Shown here one piece after another: positions 55,432-64,000 of a stretch of DNA of 64,000 bases. The number at the start of each line of letters is the position of its first letter. Within the stretch, counting starts at the first letter, position 1. The DNA comes from Schistocephalus solidus. Its lineage: Eukaryota > Platyhelminthes > Cestoda > Diphyllobothriidea > Diphyllobothriidae. The stretch covers positions 1 to 64,000 of the forward strand of contig WEDG01002928.1 of the NCBI GenBank assembly GCA_017591395.1, written 5' to 3'. Below the pieces are notes generated by a model. That model made no database searches and had not been told where the DNA came from. It worked only from the letters and a program-made list of their open reading frames with translations. Made by a program: the position numbers and the translations under genes.

Positions 55432-56108
55432 TTACCTTTTTTTCTTGTAGAGATGGACGAATGTGGCGTCGTTTAAATCCTGGAAGACTTGGCCTTGGTG
55501 CCACATCTTGAAAAGCGTTGTTAGGTGATTCATAAATTGGGGGCCGCTGTGCCTATAAATCTCAGTACGGATCGTGTCCGATGCAGGTAGTTTCCCACTG
55601 GAGAGTTGCTGCACGGCTCTGACTGTTTCTCTGAGAGAGGGCGGGAGATAAATTTCGGCGTTGGTCTCCACTTGAAACAGTCAGTTGATGACGGCCTCAG
55701 AGATGATGGAGGGGCGGTTCAGGACACTTTTTAAGTGCTTGGCCCGGTGCTTCAGAATTTGCGTCTTCTCAGTGAGTAGGGTAGTTCCGTCAGCGCTGAA
55801 AAGGTGGGCGGTTCTTTTGGCTGTGCAACCGCAGACTGCCTTGAGCACCGCGAATCAGTTGTTCCATTCGTTTTGGTCTGCGTACCCTTGGATCTCCTCA
55901 ACCGTTCGAGCCATCCAGGCCTCCTGCATTTCTCGCAGCCGCTGTTGCACAAGGCGATGACTTTGATAGAGGGCTGCTTTGTTTGCGTTGGTAGGGTGAT
56001 CAATGTAGGTTTTGTGTAGCCGGTTCTCCCTGGCAAGCAACTTACTGATGGCTGTTTCGCTGTCGTCGAACCAGTTCTGATGCTGATGACGTGCGTAGTT
56101 GATGACAT
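55432..56108 (-). pseudogene. RTE-type linker and RT entry
   Basis: The overlapping frames 56108-55752 and 56040-55855 carry the region after the endonuclease: NRLHKTYIDHPTNANKAALY, HRLVQQRLREMQEAWMARTV and EEIQGYADQNEWNN. 55671-55432 gives the RT entry: LPPSLRETVRAVQQLSSGKL, PQFMNHLTTLFKMWHQGQVF and DLNDATFVHLYKKK. The order and residues are those of RTE/BovB-like proteins. At least two frameshifts occur. Confidence 0.65.
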
Positions 56109-56599
56109 CCAGGGCGGTGGATAAAGCTTTGTCCCTCAGAAGGCATCATCGGATCTCCCCGGAGGCGTCATTGCCGGCGGCTATTAGTTTGGCCAGACGC
56201 TGACCCAGCTCGTTACTGAAATGGAGATGTTGAACAAGCACATTCAACAAAACAGTATTCAACTTACCTGGTGGTCGCTTACTTTGAGGTCTTACGTGTA
56301 GCTATAGATGGATCCTCATCTTTGTAAATGAAGAGGCGATTGTTGGTCCATCCGTTGGCACCCGGGATTGTCCATGTTACCAACACGCCCTGCTGGTTTC
56401 ACCTCCGAATGAGAACATGGTCCACCAGGTGCCATTTTTAGGACCAGAGGTGCATCCAGGTCGCCTTCGCCCGCATCGAAAGGTGGAAGAATGTGTTGGT
56501 CAGAATTAGGCAGTGCTCTGCGCAGGTTTGCAGGAAGAGTAGGCCATTCTTATTGAAGCTGCCGAGACCATGGTGACCTAACACTCCTCTCCAGGCAGC

Positions 56600-56899
56600 T
56601 TAATCTGTGCCAGCGCGGGCGTTACAGTCATCAAAGACCATCACTCTGCCTTCAGCACAGACGCCAGGAGGGCATGCGTATCCTCGTAGAATTTTTCTTC
56701 GCCGCGTTGGAGCTGGGAATTGGAGGGGGGTGCCGTAGTTACTGACTGTGGTGGTGAACTTGTCTTCCCGAAGAGGCAGGTGGAGGCTCATCAGGTGATC
56801 CATGATGCCCTGCGGCCAACCTGGCTGGCGTCCCATGATGTCGGTCCGGATGGCAAAGGTGACGCCAGCGTCATGTTTAGGCTCTGTTCTGTAACTCAT
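56600..56899 (-). pseudogene. RTE-type endonuclease fragment
   Basis: 99 codons: DAGVTFAIRTDIMGRQPGWP, HLMSLHLPLREDKFTTTVSN, YGTPLQFPAPTRRRKILRG and a final VMVFDDCNARAGTD. The last block is the GDFNARVGTD metal site with the leading Gly and Phe changed. The middle is deleted or shifted relative to the usual order. Sequence left of 56600 ([24 protein letters not shown]) continues the domain in another frame. Confidence 0.65.
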
Positions 56900-56950
56900 T
56901 CAGTAGTTTGTTTCAGTTCTTTTCTTACCTCTCTCTGCCGGTCCTGAGCC

Positions 56951-57621
56951 TCTGGTTCTGTGCTGGAAATGACACGTTAATTGTTTAGTCTAACCGTTTA
57001 CGCCGTCTGTTGCTGAGATAATTTTTCTCAACAAATTCTTCGATCTTGAAAACTGACCCGAATGGGGTACATGTGTAAAAACACAGACCAGGTCCCTCGT
57101 AAATTGTCTAAAGGGTAAATTACATGCCACTGGATGTTGTTATCTTTCTCTGGAAATGAAAACCCGCAGCACAAATGTTGCATCTGCCTTGTGTTTACTA
57201 CGGCCTTTGGCTTATCAAATGTTTATCCACACTTGCCGATGGATTTCAAGTACCTGGCCTTTGTGTTACCTGCGCACTCTGAGCTAGTTGTCATGCAAAA
57301 TCTCATGAACCATTCATCTGTCAGTGTTGAAATGTTGCTTCTGGACAAAACCTTAAGCGGTAAAACGTCAAGCAACTGGTGTTAGAGACACAGATTAGAT
57401 TCCCCACCTTTGTGATCTAAAAAAAGTATATTATTGACCAAAAAAACCGAAGTGATCCTAAGAATCTTTCTACTATTATCCAGCCTTTTGGGACTTACAA
57501 AGTTTCCGTGGGTGACACTAGCATGTCGCTTACCGCCTCTGCTCACACCGCACCAGCCACCTGTGCCCTTTATGGCACTCAAACCTGCGCCTGATCCCGC
57601 TTTCGGTCTTCTGTATTGGTT
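56951..57621. other. Intergenic stretch, nothing recognised
   Basis: Includes an 83-codon ORF at 57134-57385 without recognisable sequence. No repeat identified before 57622. Confidence 0.35.
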
Positions 57622-57750
57622 CTTGACGCTGGACACAGGCGAGTGAGGGAAGAGAGTGTGCAGTAGCTGTAACGCAAGTCTGCTATAACTTAAAAGTAAT
57701 CCACGCGCAAGTCGCCTTTCCCGCACCATTACGCTGTGTAGCACACGGTG
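57622..57750 (+). repeat. Interspersed repeat fragment, copy 2
   Basis: Counterpart of 21960-22092. It contains AGAGAGTGTGCAGTAGCTGT, AACGCAAGTCTGCTATAAC, CGCGCAAGTCGCC and CACCATTACGCTGTGTAG. Overlapping ORFs on both strands (57382-57744, 57434-57646) have no independent support. Confidence 0.5.
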
Positions 57751-59610
57751 AATATTGTCCGAATTGACAGTGGAACTGTTATGTGTAATGACGTGTATAC
57801 GGTTAGGCCGTTGGCGTAAATGTCATTCAAAGGATGGAGGCGCAGGTAGCGGTGGGCATGGGTGTAGCGACTGTGTACCACTCTCAGTTAGTTTCCTTTA
57901 TTCTCCCCTGTTGTCAGAGGACGGGATTTTCTTAAAAGTAACCGCTGGAAAAAGCGTTCACTTCGAAAGAATGGAGCTTATGATATGGAAAATGCTAAAA
58001 GTTCCACGGTCTCATTTAATAGCCTTTCGAGAATGTCGCGTGTTGTAACCTAGACCGGTGCCGGTGCCGCCCCCTCTCCAAGCTAATTTCTATACCCATT
58101 CGCAACCTTAACGTCTTGTGAAACACCCAAGTTCGATCTTTGGGTCATCGCAACCTGAGGTTCGAGTACGGTCAACTGACGACGGATATAAGGACAAAAA
58201 AGATCTCTACAATCCCCTTGCCGCTATTCATTGCATCCACTTTCCTCACGTATTATCATTAACTTTTGATATTTACAGATGTGATAGCTAGGAATTGTGA
58301 CCTTATGACTAATTTTGGGCGTCCAATTAATGAAATAAATTCTAAAGGTTTATTATTTCATTCTGATTTAATTTTCGCAACTTTCATGCCGCGTCGTTTT
58401 CATCAAATTGACCATTTTGGCTCACCACAACTGCTGATACCCCTATCCGTCAGAAGATTTATCATTGTAGATGTTCCTATTCCATGTCTAGGCGTTCATC
58501 TTGCATTATAACACGCAAAATGCTTGCGTTTTGTCAAATCACAAAATCTTGTTTTGTTACCTTGTTTCTGGAAAACCATTTTCGATAGTGTAATACACCC
58601 AATCTTCACCCTAATTTCACTATCGCAGACCTTAAACATAGAACTGAACTTCTTAATGTCGTAGAATCTGTTACTTACACTCTTCTTTATTATTTCGACT
58701 ATTTCCTAGCTGTGCGTAAAGCTTTGTCTGATAAAAGCCTACTTAGATAAACTTCAGTCCATTTTATTGTGTAATATAATTTCGAGATATTGACTTTTTG
58801 ACCTGACGGCCTATTTTTGAAAATTTTCCTGCTTAAATTATATTCATTTTCTTTTATTTCCTGTTTTTCCCGGAAATGATGGGTGAAGGTTCTACTTTCT
58901 GTACTCGTTTTACAAAAAGTTACCTCGTGTCTTGGAGCGTTCTGAGGAAGAAAATATTTCTGATTGCTAACACAGCAATTCTATTGTTGTTTCGATCACA
59001 TTAAGCAAACTATGCTATTCGCTGTTTGTTAGTGCTCCTAAAAAGGCACGCTAAAGGATCCACGCATGATCCTCTGGACGTTAATATCGGAATTGAAATT
59101 TTTTTGAGTTGCATGCATGCCGCGCAGTAAGAAGCTTTGGAAACGGTGAAGTAGACGGCTTTTTAACAAGGCATGCTTTTCAGGTCTGTATTTTTTTCAA
59201 ACTCTATCAGAAGTGAGATCTTGTGCACATTTTGGGCAGTTGTTCTAAATGCGTGTCGACTCTGCATAATGTGCATTTCCACGAATTTTAATTTTCACAA
59301 GTAACGGCAGATTACCGATTGAAATTCGGAATTTTCGGTGTACAAATCGATGTCACCTCATAGTTTATGATAATAAGTACTACGGCCCCACGTACTATAT
59401 CCTGTTTTAAGGCCCTGTCAGAGATTTTTACTAATTTCTCCTTAATTTACGCGCCTACTCAACCTTAGGTCTTCTCCTTGTGTAATTGTTGGAATTACAT
59501 TTATTCGTCGTCGCTATGTGGTGGTCCGTATGAGCTCTTGATTGAAGCTCCAAGGCAAAATGGCCTCGCTCTTGATCCGTTCTGTAGTCAGGATGGATCG
59601 GTAACCGTCC
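57751..59610. other. Intergenic stretch, one unassigned ORF
   Basis: An 81-codon frame at 58266-58511 (MTNFGRPINEINSKGLLFHS, MPRRFHQIDHFGSPQ) reads like a decayed protein, possibly from an endonuclease domain, but I cannot place it. The rest is AT-rich and unremarkable. Confidence 0.3.
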
Positions 59611-59790
59611 TGGCCGTAGTTGACATAACCGAATCCTTCGTTCATTCGTAAAGTGTGGTACGTAAGGTCCTGGGTTCGAGTGTATGGTCATCTGGGCCTG
59701 TGTTTAGGGTTTCATTTGCTGAGTACACCAACTAGGCCAGAAATGATAATTTAAATCCCCGGTCTTGATCACTAATGCTCTATTGTTGGG
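59611..59790 (+). repeat. SINE-related sequence, diverged
   Basis: Contains GTCCTGGGTTCGAGTGTATG (B box type), then TTTGCTGAGTACACCAACTA, GGCCAGAAATGATAATTTAA and CCCCGGTCTTGATCACTAAT. The order (B box, CTGA, GCCAGAAATG) parallels the main SINE family, with a different 3' body. Probably a sister family. Confidence 0.45.
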
Positions 59791-61029
59791 ATGGAATTTA
59801 CCACGTTTAATTTGTGCTGACTCCTTCCTTTTACTTCTGTTTTTTAGATCTACCGAGTTGTTTGCAAGTGCATACATGTTGGTGCAGCAGACCAATTTAA
59901 TACTCTTGTTCATACGCAATAAGCGCTGATTTTATACTCGTGCCACACCTATCCCCAAAGTTTTATCCTCCTTCCGCGAAACTCCTGTCAACCCTCTTGG
60001 CTTCGTTTTTTAACTGGATGTCCACCGTGTGTGCCCTCACATGCGTGCTTGCCATTCCTGGCCTCTTAAAACCCCTATGCACAAGCTGTCTCTATGCGTA
60101 CCTGTGATGTAATTTGGATAAACCTTTGGTGCATGCACGTCTTTGGGTTATTTCTCGTATCTTTTCTCTCATTTTAGCAAAAGCTGTAATCTGGTGAGGG
60201 CCATGTGCGCTATCGCAAGTGCTTGAGATTAGGTTAAGTTGAGGACAAGGTGCCACAGGTGTAGAGCTAACATGGTCGCTGTTCATCGTCTTCCGGCCTA
60301 AAAATGCGGACCTCGGAGTCTATGTATTCCTGTCTAATGTGCACATCTTTGCAGATCATATGTAGCTTGGTTTCTACAAAAGCCGCCTCCGTAGTTACTC
60401 GTCTTGTTTACAGTCGTCCGCCCGCTTCCGTCCCGGCACACATGACGAACGCTATTGCTTACTTGCTTTTACCTGGTACAGCTTTGATCATGCCTACTCT
60501 AGATCTAGAGAGCTTGATCCATTCTCTCTTTCAGCGACGAAGACCGCATAACAAAGTTCAAGGAACACTTCCATGTCCTGGCGAACCGTTGCTCTTTTCC
60601 TCCAAGAGGGGCGACGGCGCCAGATCAAGGGCTGAAACGGGGAATGGCGGAAAACCTGCCCAAAAACGTGTCAGTAGGCGCGGTGGAATTCAGCCATGTG
60701 TCTCGGTGTAAATGCTCGGTTCACTTTTCCGCGCTCGACTCAGTTGGATGACGTCCTTCTAATGCGCACACCCTTGAAGACAACAACGAAGACAGTTGCA
60801 GTGACGTCGGAGGCTTGTTCTGTTGTAGTTCTCGCGCTTTGTCTTACCTCCCTTTTTCGGAGACAGGCTCAAAGATTGTCGAGCTCTTGTCACTAGGAAT
60901 TACCTAATCTCCTCACGCGTGCTCAACCAATCCATAGAAACAGGGTGCCGGAGTATCGCCAAAAGTTTTCACCAGCAATACCGTCGTCTTTGTTGTTTTG
61001 CAGCCTTCGTATCGCACCGGCGATTTCTC
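59791..61029. other. Intergenic stretch, unassigned ORFs
   Basis: A 135-codon plus-strand ORF (60304-60711) has no domain; within it, another frame gives FSDEDRITKFKEHFHVLANR, which looks protein-like but is short. Nothing can be assigned. Confidence 0.3.
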
Positions 61030-62400
61030 TCTAGTATTGAGGGTCATATGACAGCCTGTGGATCAGAGGCACAGGAACCTGCTGCCCAGACGAGCGAGGA
61101 AGTGGTTGGTTGGTCATATAAGTAGAAGTGCTCACACCAGTGGTCGAAATAGACCAAGATGTTAGCAAGAAAGCCACCATTAACATTGCGAGCAGACTCA
61201 CTCAGTGAAGACAGCTTACAACCAACATTTAAGATAATTTGGTAGTTTTCTAGCGGCGCCAACGTTTGGGGCCTGATTAATTGAGTGCACTATTTCGGCC
61301 GGATATTTCTTGCGATCGTCCCTAGCGACTTTTAAATTCGTTTCTAGTCGGCGAAAAGAATCATTCCTGGATTTGGCTCGGACCGTCTCGATAGAAAACT
61401 GCAAGTTTCTCCATGGATACAGTCACCACAACACCCCTGGGTGAATCCGCGGATTTCCTCAGCAGCCACGTAAACTGATGATTTTAATTCTGGCTTTTGA
61501 AAGTTTTCTTTTTTGGTTAAGGTTGTCTGTGCACAGGGCCTCTGTAGTGTTGGGTTGTAATTTTGAGAGGTCAGAGCGTGTTACACGTGATTTTGATGAT
61601 GATGAGAAGTTAGATTTAGGGCTTGTGCGAACTGGAACAGGGTCCATCTCCTGGACGTCGGTACTGCTTTCAATCCTTAGGCTAACTAAGATATAATCTG
61701 ACTAGCCTTATGGCCTTCCTGGAAATAGCATATTAAGGGCCCCGGATGAAGTGTGTTTGGGACAACTATTCAGTTACGACCACCAAGGCTAAGCATTCTC
61801 CCCTCGTCGTTGCCTCAAAAGCCCAGCACTAAGTGGCAAATAAAGTGACAGTTTGAGTTGTCGGGTCCAATGAGAAAACACGGCGTCGAGGTTCTTACGC
61901 TGACCCTAGCAGCTGTCTGTGAGAGGTTTCTTTATTGTGGTGTCCATCACTGATGTTCATGTGTACATCGAAACAACCATGATTGTAAAGTGCCCTTCAG
62001 TCGCACGTAAGCCATTCGCTTATCGAGTGGTTCTCACGCAGGTAATGCACGGCTTGTTTTATGTGAGAGGGCCATCTTCACATTGGTTGCGACAAGATTC
62101 GCGTGGGCGCTGTGGAGCTGGGTGTGATGGGAGTTGACTCACGGAAGCTCTATTTCCCGGGCCCTCGGAGTTGGCGAGTTTGCCTTCAGATCTCAATGTT
62201 CTATCAAGGAGTGCGTGCCGTCAGACCGTGGGCACCAGTGTCCAGGAACGTTCGTTTGTCCCAGCATCAAACTCCAAGTGTCCTATCCTAATTAAGTAGT
62301 CCAGCTCGCAAACTACGCGCCCGCACCGCTGCACTGGATTTACGGAGTGCGTTTGTTCCTGCGGACGCCATCGCATAGGTCGTAATTTGGACGTTTAATG
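61030..62400 (-). mobile_element. LINE F fragment, endonuclease to RT linker
   Basis: A further decayed LINE on the minus strand. From 62350 leftwards: LGV.CWDKRTFLDTGAHGL near 62280-62220 and, around 62025, RMAYVRLKG with HFTIMVVSMYT, both typical of the start and middle of this endonuclease. Then come SSSSKSRVTRSDLSKLQPN (61600), RRLETNLKVARDDRKKYPAE with IVHSINQAPNVGAARKL (61340-61240), and LSSLSESARNVNGGFLAN with SLVWAAGSCASDPQAV (61215-61045), the region between endonuclease and RT. The RT itself is missing. Three or more frames are used and stops are frequent. The family differs from LINEs A-E and from the zinc-finger LINE. Confidence 0.6.
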
Positions 62401-63394
62401 AACTTTCTTAAGAAGTTTCGTACCGGGGGATTCCAACCAGCAGCTTGGATTGGTCGAAGTTGTCGCCTCTAGTGCTGTGGCTCAGTAACCTAAACATAGA
62501 GCAACGGTGGAAAGCAAACTTATTTAATGGCGGTTCCCCGTCGCCATGTCACGGTGGTCTCGTCGGGCTTGATGACATTTTATAAAGCAGTCGGTTTGCC
62601 AGACCTCAGCCTTCAGCACGCTGGCAGCATTGCCGCGACTGCATATTCGCCAGATCTGAGAGCCTGCTTACTTCGCTGCTAAGCTTCGCTGAAGGTCATT
62701 CCGCTAACTGTAGAAGCGCTGATTAAAATGTCGTGAGAAACCCTCACACCAGATCGGCAGGCATATCCAATTTCTGCAAAAGCGAGAACAGCCACCCTTT
62801 GACTGACGTAAAGATAGGACAGGAGAGAAAATTGGCAAGAACGTAATGGCCATAAGTCATTAAACCAAATGGCAAAACCAAACTCCGTTTACACTGTCCC
62901 GGTCGCTAAGAAAGTTTAAAAAATTAGCCGCGTGGTAAATTACCTCCACCCTGGAAGGTATAAGATAAAAAAATCTACACTACCCCAATCACACAGCCGA
63001 TTTTAACACACGCTCTCTCACTTGTCATACTAGAAAGGCACATATGAGCGCAACCTGCAAATTTTGATCACGGCACCCACTTCAACAGAATCTTAACTAC
63101 CTAATAGGCATATTTATCAGTCACAAATAAGGGCACTCCACTCTACAGTCTTCGTTTACCCACATTTACAAATGACGCATGACCCCGCTAAGTCCCCTGA
63201 ATGTATATTGAAAGCGACTGACAAAACATGCCCGTTTTCCGACTAAAACGCAACACCCAACTGATTGGGTTGGCCAACATCGATTCGAGAGTACAAACTG
63301 GATGGTTAAAATCTTGCTAACAAATATCAATAATTTGATATGGTATCAGTAACGGCACTGCATTCTGTGATGAATGCGCACTGATCGTAAACGG
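62401..63394. other. Intergenic stretch, nothing recognised
   Basis: No ORF above 60 codons. It may contain the 5' end of LINE F, but no motif is visible. Confidence 0.35.
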
Positions 63395-63540
63395 AACCAA
63401 CTCATCCCGCTCTGCCTTGGGGCGTACTCTCGAGCCCCGCCAGCAGCCGAACAGCGGCTAGCAGTAGAAAAGGTAGATGAAGAGTGCCGAGCAAAACAAG
63501 GGAGACTAGAATGGCCATTTCTGGCTCAGGCAATTTATTT
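63395..63540 (-). mobile_element. SINE copy, minus strand
   Basis: Read on the minus strand: CTGAGCCAGAAATGGCCATT, CTAGTCTCCCTTGTTTTGC, then CATCTACCTTTTCTACTGCT, AGCCGCTGTTCGGCTGCTGG and CCCCAAGGCAGAGCGGGATG. This gives the uninverted order of the family body and serves as reference for the inverted copy at 15.8 kb. The tRNA-like head is missing. Confidence 0.65.
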
Positions 63541-63627
63541 AATATGCGTGTGACTTTCAAAATACTGATTTAGGCAAATAGCGAAAAGGTCTCCAAATAA
63601 CTTTGTGTAATTTGGTGGGTGGCAGTG

Positions 63628-63652
63628 TGTATGTGTGTGTGTGTGTGCGTGC
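63628..63652. repeat. (GT)n microsatellite
   Basis: Imperfect TG repeat with single A and C interruptions, ending in TGTGCGTGC. Confidence 0.9.
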
Positions 63653-63708
63653 AAAGTGAAAGTAGGGAATGTAAGTGTGTCAAAACTTGAATTCCAATTG
63701 ACTTTTTC

Positions 63709-63999
63709 TTAAGTTAAGCAGAGACGTTGGGGTTCAGTCTCCGCGTGCGTGCTTGACCAGTATTTTTCGAACTGCGGAGAACGACAAGAAGAAATAAGTA
63801 CTTGATTGCGACGCTGGCGTGCCCTCTCCAAGGTTCTCACCGCCAGTCCAATACTCGCCTTCTGGTCAGAGAAGCTCCTCCAAGAGTTCAGCGACGAGTC
63901 CTCCCAGTCGGAGTACTTAGTCGCATCGTACGCCTTAGGAGCCAGCGATGTGATGGTGGCAAATTCAGAGGCTGGGCTGCGACAACGCGGCAGATCCAT
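63709..63999 (-). CDS. 3' end of an unidentified gene with a 30-nt intron
   Basis: The last two exons of a minus-strand gene that probably extends beyond the window. Upstream exon 63999-63802 (66 codons) includes TKYSDWEDSSLNSWRSFSDQ and KASIGLAVRTLERARQRRN. A 30-nt intron follows (63801-63772): GTACTT at the donor, a pyrimidine-rich run and CGCAG at the acceptor. The final exon (63771-63709) adds FEKYWSSTHAETEPQRLCLT and stop. Because 30 is a multiple of three the unspliced frame is also open, but the intron has clear splice signals and low-complexity content unlike its flanks. The first Met lies at the window edge and may be internal. Charged, Trp- and Arg-containing, with no membrane span; I do not recognise the family. 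Confidence 0.5.
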   Translation of the reverse strand: MDLPRCRSPASEFATITSLAPKAYDATKYSDWEDSSLNSWRSFSDQKASIGLAVRTLERARQRRNQVLISSCRSPQFEKYWSSTHAETEPQRLCLT

Positions 64000-64000
64000 T

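Larger units (their letters stand above)
53151..56950 (-). mobile_element. RTE-type LINE with C-terminal zinc fingers
   Basis: Minus-strand element read from 56950 leftwards: endonuclease (GVTFAIRTDIMGRQPGWPQG, LMSLHLPLREDKF, FDDCNARAGTD), linker (RLVQQRLREMQEAWM), RT (PPSLRETVRAVQQLSSGKLP, then HSGPQFMNHLTTLFK), MQKFGFPDQFTHMVHQLHDG, LLFTDDCTF with the catalytic DD, a C-terminal region (LRQLQLHWSGHQMKMDDD) and finally C2H2 fingers. Comparable proteins with repeated CP.C.R.F..RIGL.GH.R.H fingers are abundant in Spirometra-type genomes (established knowledge). Frameshifts lie between most blocks, so this copy is inactive. Confidence 0.8.

Noticed and set aside
57382..57744. 120-codon minus-strand ORF
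   Set aside because: It overlaps an interspersed repeat and an opposite-strand ORF, with no recognisable sequence.
60304..60711. 135-codon plus-strand ORF as a gene
   Set aside because: Composition is unremarkable, and the more protein-like sequence in the region is in another frame.
1..64000. CRISPR arrays, operons, bacterial promoters or terminators
   Set aside because: No regularly spaced repeats or operon-like gene packing exist; introns, LINEs and SINEs show eukaryotic DNA.

Overview
This window looks like repeat-dense genomic DNA of a parasitic flatworm, most likely a diphyllobothriidean tapeworm (Spirometra or a relative). That attribution is inference. It rests on very short spliceosomal introns (30-36 nt) in the two best host-gene models, on an RTE-type LINE whose coding region ends in an array of C2H2 zinc fingers, on several CR1/Jockey-type LINEs, a Penelope-like element and a Ty3/gypsy remnant, and on a tRNA-derived SINE family with a shared body. 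There is no operon structure, CRISPR array or bacterial signal.

Layout. 1-5.7 kb is a decayed CR1-like LINE (A), split by a 5'-truncated second LINE (B) and carrying a ~0.46 kb duplication on both sides of the insert. 6.9-10.0 kb holds the ends of a probable host gene for a small MANSC-domain type I membrane protein. 13.3-14.5 kb is a SINE fragment followed by a Penelope-like remnant with RT and GIY-YIG parts. 15.7-16.0 kb is a SINE with an internal inversion. 19.6-20.2 kb has a 48-nt inverted repeat, a SINE flanked by 43-nt direct repeats, and an AT microsatellite. 23.7-24.6 kb is a degenerate gypsy RNase H/integrase region. 29.1-40.5 kb is a nest of two CR1-like LINEs: C sits inside D, flanked by near-identical 1.25 kb direct repeats. 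42.8-47.1 kb is a fairly well-preserved LINE (E) on the minus strand with ORF1, endonuclease and RT. 47.6-49.3 kb is a second fragment of LINE B.

The clearest host gene is at 50.9-51.7 kb: a five- or six-exon PDCD10 (CCM3) homologue with introns of 32-36 nt. It is preceded by a ~250-nt fold-back element. 52.3-56.95 kb is the minus-strand RTE LINE with zinc fingers. 61.0-62.4 kb is a fragment of another minus-strand LINE. The right edge holds the 3' end of an unidentified minus-strand gene with a 30-nt intron.

The host genes show no sign of working together; they are separated by transposable elements. The most unusual structural theme is that three separate retroelement insertions (LINE B, LINE C, one SINE) are bounded by unusually long direct repeats of about 460, 1,250 and 43 nt. 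The 1.25 kb case could instead be an assembly or segmental-duplication effect. Apart from the short stretches named below, the remaining intergenic DNA holds nothing I can identify.
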